Source: Salpingoeca rosetta (taxonomy: Eukaryota; Opisthokonta; Choanoflagellata; Craspedida; Salpingoecidae). From it: a stretch of 15,000 bases of DNA. Within the stretch, counting starts at the first letter, position 1. The number at the start of each line of letters is the position of its first letter. Of this stretch, positions 1 to 11,640 are shown in pieces. Location: contig NW_004754920.1 of assembly GCF_000188695.1 (NCBI RefSeq), positions 152,597-167,596 on the forward strand, in the 5' to 3' direction. The notes beneath the pieces are model-generated. The model was given only the letters and a program-made list of their open reading frames with translations, made no database searches and had not been told where the DNA came from. The translations under genes were made by a program, and so were the position numbers.

Positions 1-222
1 TGCTGTTGTGTTGTCCCACGCACACGTATTGTGGCCGCTGATTGACAGCTGTGCGTGCAAAGGCGTGTCATGCATCATATCACATGCTGCCTCTCTCCTT
101 CCCTCGGTCGTCCTTTCGCTCACAACCATCCTATCATGCCACCCCGCTGCAACCCGTGCGTGCATGCATACAACGGCAACCACAACGTGCATGCAACCTG
201 TGTCTTGTGCCATCTGCTGCAG
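1..222. other. Unassigned DNA left of the first recognised exon, probably intron
   Basis: No exon could be supported here. The stretch is rich in TGCATG-type words and ends in a pyrimidine-rich segment with CTGCAG at 217-222, which serves as the acceptor for the first recognised exon of the thioredoxin-like gene. Open frames that cross it do not resemble protein. It is most simply intronic sequence of that gene, whose 5' exons lie further left. Confidence 0.5.
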
Positions 223-2137
223 TGGCGGCAAATGCACGACACGAGCACACGATTGCTTTTTTCTACCGTGAGCACTGCACCCACTCCCTCATGCGCGCAC
301 CGCTCTTTGCCGCTGTGCAACCATTTGTTGCAAACGTCAACTACCTCTGGGTCGACGTCGGCGCGCCCTCAAACATGTCAGTCGTTGCGTGTTTGCTTGC
401 TTGCACGCACGTGTATGCATTTGCATGTGTTTGGGCATGCGTTCGCATGCACGGTTACTCGCATGCACGTGCATGCTTGCATTTGCACCTGCTCACCGCA
501 CTCCTTCCATATTCCTCCTTGTCGCGCCGCTGTCACGGCAGTCTGGACTGGAGGAGATACGAGCTGACACACACGCCGACAATTATCGTCTTCCGCAACA
601 GCTCCGTCATGCACACGTTCCCAGACCCAACGTGCGTGTGTGTGATGTGCTTGTGCGTGTGTTAGTGTGTGTGATGTGCTTGTGCGTGTGTTAGTGTGTG
701 TGTTTGTGTGTGTGTGTGTGCGTGTGTTGTCGATACATGAACCAGCGCGTCAAGAGAGAGAGATAGTGTGTGCGTGTGAGTGTACTGTGCAAATTGCTGT
801 CTTTTGGTGTACACTCATCAACACCACTCGTGTTCACAGGACAACTGAGTTTGGGTCGCTGCTGTTTTTCATCATGAAACTGACTGGGGTCAGCGATGCG
901 ATGGATGGACACATGGACCCGTCCTTTAGCTGTCCAATTCCAGACCACACGCACCCAATATGGAAGCCACTTCACCGCAGCGTCCAAGGTAATAACAGAG
1001 TCACAGCAACCCAGACACAAGGGCCAGACTGCACTTGCGAGTTTGTCTGTGCGAGTGCGTGCGTGTGCAAGTGCGTGTATGTGCGTGCGTGTGTGTACGT
1101 GTACGGCGACGTGTTCTTTTTTGCGTGTCGTCTCTTGACCCTCATCTCATGCGTGCTGGTTGTGCGTTGCCTCAGAGTTTCAAGATGCAATGGGCCTGCG
1201 CGACACACAGGCGGAAGAGCTGATGCTGGGCGATTTGCAGACATTCATCGACCTTGGTATCGTGTCGCTGCTGCTGCTGCTGCTGCTGTTGTCGCTGTTG
1301 TTGTTGTTGTCGTTGCTGTTGTTGTCGTTGTTGTTGTTTTCGTTGCTGCTGCTGCTGCTGTTGTTGTCGTTGTTGTTGTTGTCGTTGTTGTTGTTGCTGT
1401 TGTCGTTGTTGTTGTTTTCGTTGCTGCTGCTGCTGTTGTTGTTGTCGTTGTTGTTGTTGTCGTTGCTGCTGCTGCTGTTGTCGTTGTCGTTGCTGTTGTT
1501 GTCGTTGTTGTTGTCGCTGCTTTCTTCTCCCATCCCCAACATCCCCCCCAACAAGTCCCCAATCATGTACTCACCACCCCTCCCTACCACCAACCACCAC
1601 CCACCACCACCACCACCAGGCCTGCAGCTTGCAACGCGGGACTCGCGGCTGGACCTTGTGCTGAGGTACCTTGCCATCCTGGACCAGGTGCGCGTGTGGG
1701 AGGATGAGCACTCCTTCGACGACGCCGCCCTGTACGTGTCACGCTACTGTAGCGGCGGCACGTCGGCGATGCTTGCGGCGCTTGCGGTTGTGCTGGCGAT
1801 GCTGGTGACGCGGTACACGGCAGACCCTGTTGAAGAGCACCACCGACGACAGCGGCGCAGGGCAAGGAGGGCGATGATGGCGCGGCTTGGACGCATCCCG
1901 CCCCTGCTGCTCCAGAACCCGGGCCTTGCTCCTGCTGGTCCTGGTGCTGCTGGTGTTGGTGGTGTTGGTGTTGGTGGTCGTAATCAGGGGGAGCAGCAAC
2001 GGGTTGGGGGTGAGCAAGCCGAGCAAGGTGCAGAGGGTGCAGAGGGTGCAGAGGGTGCAGAGGACAGAGCAAGAAGGCGTGGAGAACAACAACAAGAGGA
2101 AGAGGAAGAAGCACAGCAGGTAGCACAAGCACAATAA
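223..2137 (+). CDS. Thioredoxin-fold membrane protein, TXNDC15-like (5'-incomplete)
   Basis: Proposed exons are 223-376, 542-631, 840-988, 1176-1256 and 1620-2137 (stop TAA 2135-2137). Phases agree at all four junctions (2, 2, 1, 1), giving about 330 residues. The first exon reads FFYREHCTHS, matching the FYxPWCxxS strand and active-site position of thioredoxin domains, but with CxxS instead of CxxC. It is followed by NVNYLWVDVG and, across the junction, THTPTIIVFRNSS, the usual cis-proline strand. Next comes FGSLLFFIMKLTGVSDA, which resembles the segment after the fold in animal TXNDC15 (recalled, not searched). The last exon has a short hydrophobic stretch (AMLAALAVVLAMLV, about 1765-1806) followed by a basic, then Gly/Glu/Gln-rich tail, suggesting a single-pass membrane protein with a cytosolic C-terminus. 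With only one active-site cysteine, disulfide exchange is doubtful. The subfamily is uncertain; a TMX/PDI-type relative is an alternative. The 5' end is missing and the first acceptor is the least certain. Confidence 0.65.
632..839 (+). repeat. TG-rich intron with 29-bp tandem duplication
   Basis: This intron separates the second and third recognised exons of the thioredoxin-like gene. The donor GTGCGT runs straight into TG dinucleotides that continue to about 728. Inside it, a segment containing GATGTGCTTGTGCG occurs at 644 and again at 673, a 29-bp tandem copy. The acceptor is TTCACAG at 833-839. Confidence 0.75.
1257..1619 (+). repeat. Intron filled with imperfect GTT/GCT/GTC triplet repeat
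   Basis: The donor is GTATCG at 1257 and the acceptor CCACCAG ends at 1619. From about 1266 to 1520 the intron is a nearly pure array of GTT, GCT and GTC triplets, followed by a C/A-rich 3' part ending in a CCA-type run. The array contains a 78-bp internal duplication marked by TTTTCGTTGCTG at 1337 and 1415. Both DNA strands are open in several frames here, so poly-Val, poly-Leu, poly-Cys and poly-Thr frames arise, but splicing removes the array: exons either side join in phase (G plus GC). Confidence 0.8.
2029..2064 (+). repeat. 9-bp coding tandem repeat (Gly-Ala-Glu)
   Basis: About four copies of a GGTGCAGAG unit lie in the last exon of the thioredoxin-like gene and encode repeated Gly-Ala-Glu in the C-terminal tail. 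The frame is kept because the unit is a multiple of three. Confidence 0.8.
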
Positions 2138-2138
2138 A
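2133..2138 (+). terminator. AATAAA polyadenylation signal overlapping the stop codon
   Basis: AATAAA at 2133-2138 contains the TAA stop (2135-2137) of the thioredoxin-like gene. With the next coding region starting near 2310, a very short 3' UTR would be needed, which fits a signal at this place. Use of the signal is inferred. Confidence 0.5.
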
Positions 2139-2309
2139 CTGAAATCAGTATTCTTGGTTGTGTAGACTTAATTCAGTCCCCAACCGTTGTGCGCACAGGA
2201 GAAGATGAGGACGAGGCGGTGCATCGCTTGTGGCTGTGGTGGCTGTGGTGGTGGTGGTTGTGGTGGTGGTGGTTGTGGTGGCTGCTGCTGTGCTGGGACA
2301 CCAGCGACA
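2138..2309 (+). promoter_or_regulatory. 172-bp intergenic region / leader of the sulfotransferase gene
   Basis: This is all that separates the upstream stop from the chosen sulfotransferase start. It must hold the 3' end of one gene and the promoter and leader of the next. From about 2221 to 2290 it is a G-rich TGTGGTGG-type repeat. It is open in the sulfotransferase frame, so an upstream ATG at 2205 or 2187 could add a Cys/Gly-rich N-terminus; I consider that unlikely. A CGCACAG acceptor-like site at 2200 could also end a 5' UTR intron. Confidence 0.4.
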
Positions 2310-3057
2310 ATGAGGATAGGTGAGGCAAGGGTGAAGGGAAGGGTGAGGACAGAGGGGCAAAAGCAGGCAACGACAGATCACCACTTTTTTCACGTTCGCT
2401 GGTGGGCAGTGGCGGTTATTGCGCTCGTTGTTGTTGCCGCCTCGTTTGTTGCACCAACGACTGCGTCATCGCCCTCCATTGGCAACAACAACAACAGCAA
2501 GGATGGCACGAAGAACAAGAAAGAATGTGAGTTTGAGGGGCTGTGGCTGTGCGTTTGCGAAGGACCTTTTGACTTTGTGTGCACATTGTACTGTTTTGTG
2601 TGGCTGCTGTGCCAGTGTGTGAGCTGCGTGAGCGTGTCGTATGCCATGCTCACATTGTTGACGAAGCTCACGAACCAAGTTGTGTGTGCGTGCGCGTGTG
2701 TGTGTGCGTGTGTGTGTGTGTGCGATTGTGTGTGTGTGTGTGTGTGGTTGTGTACGCGGATGCGTGTGATTGTGTGTGTGTGTGTGACGTCCTTCAGTGA
2801 GCTGGATTCCGACGTCAGACACGTGTCGGCCAACGTACTTTGTTATGGGTGCCCGCAAAGGGGGATCGACCTCCTTGTATCACTACCTCAATGCCCATCC
2901 CAACATCAAGCCCTACAGCATGAGCCGTACGTTGCTGGATGTTGAGCGCTTGCGTCTGTGTCGACTGTGCACGTGTGCATGTGCGTGACTGTGTATGTGT
3001 GTGTGCATGTGCATGACTGTGTGCGTGTGCATGTGTGTGTATGTGTGTATGTGTGTG

Positions 3058-3092
<35 letters not shown>

Positions 3093-3713
3093 TGGCACGT
3101 TGCTGCCTTTGTTTGCCCACCCTCCCTGTCTCACGTCCTCGCCCCCTCCTCCGTCCCTCCCATGATCGCCTCTTTCGTCCCTCCTCATACGTATCCATGC
3201 TACCACGTGTGTCCCCTTCTCTTGCTCATACGCACACCACCCTCCCCCATGATGCCTGCTTACCAGGGCGGAAAACAGCGCCGTCTTATGGAGAGGTTCA
3301 CTTCTTGCACAAGGCGCATTATTCGCTCCAGCAATACAATAACAAGTTCCCCCACCTCAAGCCAGGTTCGTTGGGATGCGTGCACAGGTGGTGGACACAA
3401 GAATGCTTGCACTCAGCAGAGGCAGAGTGCGTGGGTCAACATTGGGGTGGGTGATGTGCACGCTCTTGCTCGCTGTTGACACCCATATGTATGTATGTGT
3501 GTGTGTGTACTGCACAGGTGAGATTACGGGTGAGTCTTCTGTGAGCACACTGGTGAGCTATGCTGCGCCAAACCACACGATGCACTTTTGCGGCCCCAAA
3601 GTCAAGTTCCTCGCCATCCTGCGCGAGCCGGTGGCTCGCATGCACTCCCAGGTGCGCGGTTGATTGTGTGAACGTATGCGCATGTGTGTGTGTGTGTGAA
3701 CGTATGCGCATGT

Positions 3714-3757
<44 letters not shown>

Positions 3758-4078
3758 TTTCATGTGCATGTGTGTGGGTTTTTTTTTGTGTGTGTGTGTG
3801 TGTTTGCTGCGCTGGCACCGTTGGCAGTGCACCTCCGTAACACCATGACCCGCCCCCCCCCCTTTGCAGTATCTGATGCGCATCCGCCTTGGATCACGGC
3901 TGAAGCCCACCGTTCCCTTCCGCACGTGGGCCATCAAGGAGGTGTGTGTGTGTGTGTGTGTGCACATGAGTGTGAATGCAGCGTTCCATGGCCTCTTCGC
4001 AAACACGCTTTTCGTTGCTGCCCGTTTGCAATTGACGGCTGAAAGATGACGTGATTCCACACTTGTGCACACGCCCGT

Positions 4079-4123
<45 letters not shown>

Positions 4124-4636
4124 ACACACCCACACATACACACACACACGTACACACATCCCGTCATCTGACAGCTGCAGCGGTTTGAGCAGCGCGTTAT
4201 TGCGTCTCCAAATTGGATCGACGGTTTCGAAGTCAAAGCACGTACGTGCACATCCGCATGAATGTGGGCTGTGATGCTCTTGTGTCGCTGTTGTGTGGTC
4301 GCTTCTGTTGTCATCATCAACACCAATGTATCGTTTGCCTCCACCTCGTTCACCAACACTCTCACCACCACCACCACCACCACTCAACCCCAGCGCTGTT
4401 TGGGCCGTCTGGCAACGGGTTGTATGAGGGGCTGTACTCGGTGCATCTCCGCCACTGGTTCAAGCGCTATCCGCGCGACCAGTTTCTGCTCTTCATCTAC
4501 GACCACTTTTTCAAGCACCCGTCAGGTGAGGGGGAGGAGTGCATACGGTGGTGCATGCATGTGTGCATGCGTTCCTGCGTCAACAGAGAAGGGGCAACAA
4601 GCATCGCCAATTGTTGACACACGAGTTCACACACAC

Positions 4637-4712
<76 letters not shown>

Positions 4713-5414
4713 GGCCACTTGAAAGAGGCGTATCGCTTTCTTGGAATGGATGACTCTGTTGTGCGGTGCAGAAAGGTCAGCATTGTGCTATGCTGCTGCT
4801 GCTGATGATGACGTTGATGATGTTGATGATGATGATGATGCTGTTGCACAACCTTCTTCTGTCATGTGTTGACGACATTTGTGCATGCATGCATGCATGT
4901 ATTCACTCATGCATGTACACTTCATGCATCCCCCCCTCGTGATGCGCGATTGCGCCATCATCACTGCAGGTGGTGCAGCGGCGGTTCAATACGGCGTCGG
5001 ATAACGTCCGCGTCAACTTCACAGAGTCGCACATCCATCAGGTGGGGACACTCACGCACACACATGCACACACACATGTGAACGCACTCGTTCATTACAT
5101 TCACACATACACATACACATACGCACACACACACGCGCGCGCGCACACACACACACACACGCACACACACACATGTGAACGCACTCACTCATCACACACA
5201 CACGCATACACATACATACACACATACATACATACACACACACACACACGCACACACACACACACACACGCACACACACACATGTGAACGCACTCACTCA
5301 TCACACACACACGCATACACATACATACACACATACATACATACATACATACATACATACATACATACATACACACTCACTCACACACACACACTCACTC
5401 ACACTCACACACAC

Positions 5415-5509
<95 letters not shown>

Positions 5510-5875
5510 GATGCGCACACGGACGCGCATCTGAAGAAGTTCTTTGAGCCATACAACCGGGACCTCGAGGCGCTACTGAACATCACGCTGCCGTCGTCGT
5601 GGTTTGCACTCGATGAAACGGCACTCCACCCGGATGGGTTGCAGCCGTTTGACCCGAACAAGCAGGATGATGATGACGATTATGAAGACGATGATGATGA
5701 CAGTTTGAAGCAGATACAGGCGCCCACAAGTGATGATGACGATGATGACAACAATGTTGGTGGTGGTGATGATGATTACGATGATGATGCTGCTGATGAC
5801 GATGATGCCAGCAGCAGAGGTCTCGTTCGCGGCCCGGGCGATGTTGATGACGACGATGATGATGGCGGTGCATAG
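2310..5875 (+). CDS. Type II membrane sulfotransferase (Sulfotransfer_1 family, carbohydrate sulfotransferase-like)
   Basis: Exons are 2310-2526, 2798-2926, 3267-3365, 3518-3651, 3870-3941, 4181-4241, 4394-4525, 4714-4775, 4970-5041 and 5507-5875 (stop TAG). All nine junctions keep phase, giving 448 aa from the ATG at 2310. It should transfer sulfate from PAPS to a sugar hydroxyl or amino group in the Golgi. The N-terminus has about 28 mostly polar and basic residues, then a signal anchor ([18 protein letters not shown]). The 5'-phosphosulfate loop is [20 protein letters not shown], with the lysine expected to be catalytic or PAPS-binding. The 3'-phosphate motif is [15 protein letters not shown], with the conserved Arg and Ser. 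Later, [15 protein letters not shown] and [16 protein letters not shown] match the family's C-terminal helices. Overall order resembles CHST15, NDST and HS3ST proteins; acceptor sugar and position cannot be told. The final exon adds an unusual Asp-rich tail. The start is chosen because it places a normal type II N-terminus; ATGs at 2205 and 2187 are in frame. Confidence 0.88.
2527..2797 (+). repeat. Sulfotransferase intron 1, TG-rich
   Basis: The donor is a strong GTGAGT at 2527 and the acceptor CTTCAG ends at 2797. TG dinucleotide runs fill about 2680-2787. T plus TG joins the flanking exons in phase. Confidence 0.85.
2927..3266 (+). repeat. Sulfotransferase intron 2, TG-rich 5' half and C-rich 3' half
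   Basis: The donor is GTACGT at 2927 and the acceptor TACCAG ends at 3266. TG and TATG repeats cover about 2968-3093, followed by a pyrimidine-rich, TCC/CCC-rich segment from about 3118 to 3250. No coding potential is supported in it. Confidence 0.85.
3652..3869 (+). repeat. Sulfotransferase intron 4, TG microsatellite with 28-bp duplication
   Basis: The donor is GTGCGC at 3652 and the acceptor TTTGCAG ends at 3869. AACGTATGCGCATG occurs at 3671 and again at 3699, a 28-bp tandem copy. Pure TG runs follow to about 3756, and a second run lies at about 3788-3802. A C-run just before the acceptor forms its pyrimidine tract. Confidence 0.85.
3942..4180 (+). repeat. Sulfotransferase intron 5 with 5' TG tract and 3' CA tract
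   Basis: The intron opens with an uninterrupted TG run at 3942-3960 that includes the donor GT. It carries CA tracts at 4083-4121 and interrupted CA to about 4157, close to the CTGCAG acceptor at 4180. The two tracts are reverse complements in the transcript, so they could pair. The flanking exons are in phase 0 and encode conserved sulfotransferase segments. Confidence 0.85.
4526..4713 (+). repeat. Sulfotransferase intron 7 with (AC)33 next to the acceptor
   Basis: The donor is GTGAGG at 4526. A pure AC run at 4645-4711 ends two bases before the intron end, so the acceptor is an unusual ACACAAG without a pyrimidine tract. The downstream exon [12 protein letters not shown] is clearly conserved and in phase, which supports the site. 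The 5' part has TGCATGCATGTGTGCATGCG at 4554-4573. Confidence 0.8.
4776..4969 (+). repeat. Sulfotransferase intron 8 with CTG/ATG triplets
   Basis: The donor is GTCAGC at 4776 and the acceptor CTGCAG ends at 4969. About 4790-4845 is a mixed CTG, ATG and TTG triplet array. A short TGCATGCATGCATG run lies at about 4882-4897. Confidence 0.8.
5042..5506 (+). repeat. Sulfotransferase intron 9, CA/CATA satellite with 109-bp tandem units
   Basis: The whole 465-bp intron is CA-rich. ATGTGAACGCACTC starts at 5076, 5173 and 5282, marking tandem units with spacings of 97 and 109 bp. CATA tetranucleotides fill about 5333-5371, and a pure AC run occupies 5433-5505 up to the acceptor ACACAG. The flanking exons are in phase 0. 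Confidence 0.9.
5666..5868 (+). repeat. GAT/GAC triplet array encoding the acidic C-terminal tail
   Basis: Imperfect GAT and GAC triplets encode several Asp runs of five or six residues, broken by short Ser, Gln and Gly-rich segments, after the sulfotransferase fold ends near the WFALDE segment. The tail is about 70 residues and probably disordered. If the protein is a type II Golgi protein, the tail is lumenal. Confidence 0.85.
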
Positions 5876-6472
5876 TTGCCAGCGTGTAGGACAGGGAGCA
5901 AGAGGGGAAGGGATGCGGGCTTGTATTGGTCGTGCGCATATGTGTGTGCGTGTGTGTGTATGCCATAGTTAACTGTCTTGCACGCATCATGTTGTGCACG
6001 CATTCATTCATGTGACGCATGTTATGCGCGAGTTCGGCGCGCGTGTACGTGTGCGTGTGTGCGAGGGTGGGTCGCTTGTCGTTACTTCTTTGTTTTTTTG
6101 CTGCTGTGCCCGTCTCTGTGCGCAACCATAATGAAATCAGATTCCTTGCGCATTGTCGTGAGTGAGTTGTGTACCGGTGTGCACAACACGTACGCCAGCA
6201 CCGTTTATTTGGGAACACGCACACGTGACGTGAAACCGGAATGTGCAATTGATGTGAATGGAAGGAGCGCCGAGGGAGAACGTGTTGTTGTGTCGTTGTT
6301 GTTGTTGGTTGGTTGTTGGCGGTGCGCGAGCGGTGTGATTGTGGCCGGGTGGTGGTCACGGTGCGTGTTCACATGCCATGCCATGCGTCGTATCATGCAA
6401 CACCCACCATGCGTTCCATCACCACGGAGCGCCTTGCATCATCACGCGCCACACCCACGCACCACACTGGCT
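5876..6472. other. Convergent intergenic region between the sulfotransferase and p47 genes
   Basis: This 597-bp region separates two converging stop codons and should contain both 3' UTRs. I see no credible exon. It contains short TG words, CATTCATTCATG at about 6000 and a GTT run at 6288-6318. An AATAAA on the minus strand is listed separately. No canonical AATAAA is present for the plus-strand gene; AATGAA at 6129-6134 is a weak candidate. Confidence 0.6.
6204..6209 (-). terminator. AATAAA polyadenylation signal of the p47 gene
   Basis: TTTATT on the plus strand reads AATAAA on the minus strand, 264 bp beyond the p47 stop. It is the only canonical signal I noticed between the two convergent genes in this orientation. 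Use is inferred. Confidence 0.4.
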
Positions 6473-9483
<3,011 letters not shown>

Positions 9484-9619
9484 ATTGCGTTGCTGTATGT
9501 GCGGTGGTTCGTTACAGAATAATTGTGCTGTCGGAGACCGTTTTTGTGCGAGGTCGCGGAATAGTAGTTCCTGCGACAAGCACAATCAGTACTTTGCACG
9601 CACGCACACACCAAGCAAG
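9484..9619. promoter_or_regulatory. 136-bp divergent intergenic region, candidate bidirectional promoter
   Basis: The start codons of the p47 gene (minus) and the ryanodine-receptor gene (plus) face away from each other across 136 bp. Both promoters and both leaders must fit here unless there are 5' UTR introns. An imperfect inverted repeat lies near the centre: ATTGTGCTGTC at 9522-9532 and GACAAGCACAAT at 9575-9586. Its midpoint (about 9554) is close to the centre of the spacer (about 9551). No TATA box is evident. Confidence 0.55.
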
Positions 9620-11564
9620 ATGGAGGGTGGTGGAGGAGAGAAGGCGCTGCAGACGGGCGACCTGGTGCAGCTGTCGTGCTGCAGTGGGCTGGCCACGGGG
9701 CTGCTCACGGGGGAGGCCTTTGGAAGCGATGCGTGCAGCCTGAAGCCGCTCGGCACGGCCGAGTATGACCCCTCGTCTTCCTCATCTTTGCCTCTGCAGC
9801 AACAGCAACTGCAGCAGCAGCAACAACAGGAGCAGGACCAGCAAACTCTCCTGAACAGCTCGACTTACTCGCTTGGACTGCTGGCCCCGACAGTGACTGT
9901 GGAGAACGAGCAGCGCTCACGCCATGCGAGCATGCGCGAACCGTCTCTCACCAGCCGCACGACTGGCCTGACGGCACGCGATCTCACCCAGCACCCCGAG
10001 GAGACGCCCATGGCCAGTGTCGGCGATGTCACCACCTGCACGTTTCAAGTCGTCATGGCGGTCTCTGCTCGTGGACTTCCGCAAATGTCCAGTGCGGCCT
10101 TCCAGGCCGGCACCAACAAGACCGTGCTTTACGGTCACGCAGTACAGGTGTGTAAGTGCGTGAGAGTGTGTGTGGGGCGGATGAGGTTGCAGGGGACGTG
10201 TTGCGGACATAAGCACGTGGACTGTGCACTCACATGCGTTTTGTGTTCCTTCATGTCCTCACATTGTGTGCGTGTGTGTGCGTGTGGGTGCGTGTGTGGG
10301 TGCGTGTGTGTGTGTGTGTGCATGTGCGTGTGTGTACGTGTGCGTGTGCGTGTCTTCACGTCCGTATGCGCGTGGCTGCATGTCGTCTTCTGCTTTCTGC
10401 GGTGGTGGATTAGTTGATGCACGTGGCCAGCCAGCGCTTGCTCGCATGCTTGCACACAGACGCGCCGACACAAGGCGATGGTGGACAGGGCCTCGGTGAG
10501 CAGCTGCTGTGCGTGCGTGCGCGTATGTGCGGCTATGTGAGTACACGTGCGTTTGCGTACGACCACCCCACTAACTGCACACGTCTCATGTATTCCCCCG
10601 CCTCGCGTTGTGTTGCACATTGTCCCATCGCAGCTCTGCGCGTTGGGCTGGTTGACCCTGGTGCCGCCGCAACCAGCAGTGCAAAGACGTGGTTCCGCGT
10701 CAAGTCCGCCACACACCAGCGCAGCGAGGGCGAGAAGGTGCGCGCGCGCGTGTGTATGTGTGTGTGTATGTGTGTGTATGTGTGTGTATGTGTATGTGTA
10801 TGTGTGTGTATGTGTGCATGTGTGTATGTGTGTATGTGTGCGTGTGTGTGAGTGCATGTGGGGGTTACGTACGTGTGTGTCGTGTGTTGTGGGCGGTGTA
10901 TCCGCTGGGTGATGCAGCAATGGCATGGATGACCCCGCGCGCGAATACAAGCACACGCGTGTGCTTCTTCCTTGTGGTTGCACATGGTCTGTGTCGCTTG
11001 TTTGTGTCATCATCACCCCCCTCCCAATCATGCACACCACTCCCGTCATCATCTGCATCATCTTGACGAGCGTGTACCCACCCTTTCGCGTCGCATTTGT
11101 CGCTCTGCTCAACCTGCAGGTGTGCATGGGAGACGAGGTGTATCTGGTGAGCGAACCGGAGCAGCGGTATGTGCGTGTGGAGCTCGGCCAGACCAGCATG
11201 CGCGTCGTCGCATCCTTCTACAAGACCTCGTGGTGCATCATCCCCTATCGTGCGCGCGCACATGCACCGGCCGTCACGCCGTCGCTCGTCGGGGATGATG
11301 TCGTGCAGTTGCGATCATTGCGCAGCAAAGGCGTCCTCGCCACCCCGGTGCGTTGGTGTGCATGTGTGTGTGTGTGTGTGCATGTGTGTGTGTGTGCATG
11401 TGTGTGTGTGCATGTGGGTGCATGTGTGGGTGCATGTGTGTGTTTGCTGTTTGCTGTGGGGATTCTTGTGCTTGGGAACACTGTCTTTCTCCGCTTGCAA
11501 GTGAAATTGCGCCTTTGTTGCTGAAGTCCTCATGGTTTGGTAACAGCAACAACAGCAAACACAG

Positions 11565-11640
<76 letters not shown>

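Noticed and set aside
1254..1664. Poly-Cys frame
   Set aside because: Pure product of the TGT/TGC reading of the triplet array in the intron 1257-1619.
667..1707. Long plus-strand frame with poly-Val/Ala
   Set aside because: It crosses TG-rich and GTT/GCT triplet introns. The parts that look like protein are the spliced exons of the thioredoxin-like gene, which join in phase.
1584..2132. 182-aa minus-strand frame opposite the last thioredoxin-like exon
   Set aside because: Low-complexity His/Gln/Pro shadow of a plus-strand exon.
2187..2309. Cys/Gly-rich N-terminal extension of the sulfotransferase
   Set aside because: In frame, but it is a simple GGT/TGT repeat, and the ATG at 2310 gives a normal type II signal-anchor protein. 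Not fully excluded.
5042..5506. CRISPR-like array of regular repeats
   Set aside because: The repeats are CA/CATA microsatellite and a short minisatellite inside an intron, without distinct spacers, in eukaryotic DNA.
10135..11199. 354-aa minus-strand frame
   Set aside because: His/Thr-rich reading of CA repeats opposite ryanodine-receptor exons and introns. No family features, and the plus strand has phase-consistent conserved exons.
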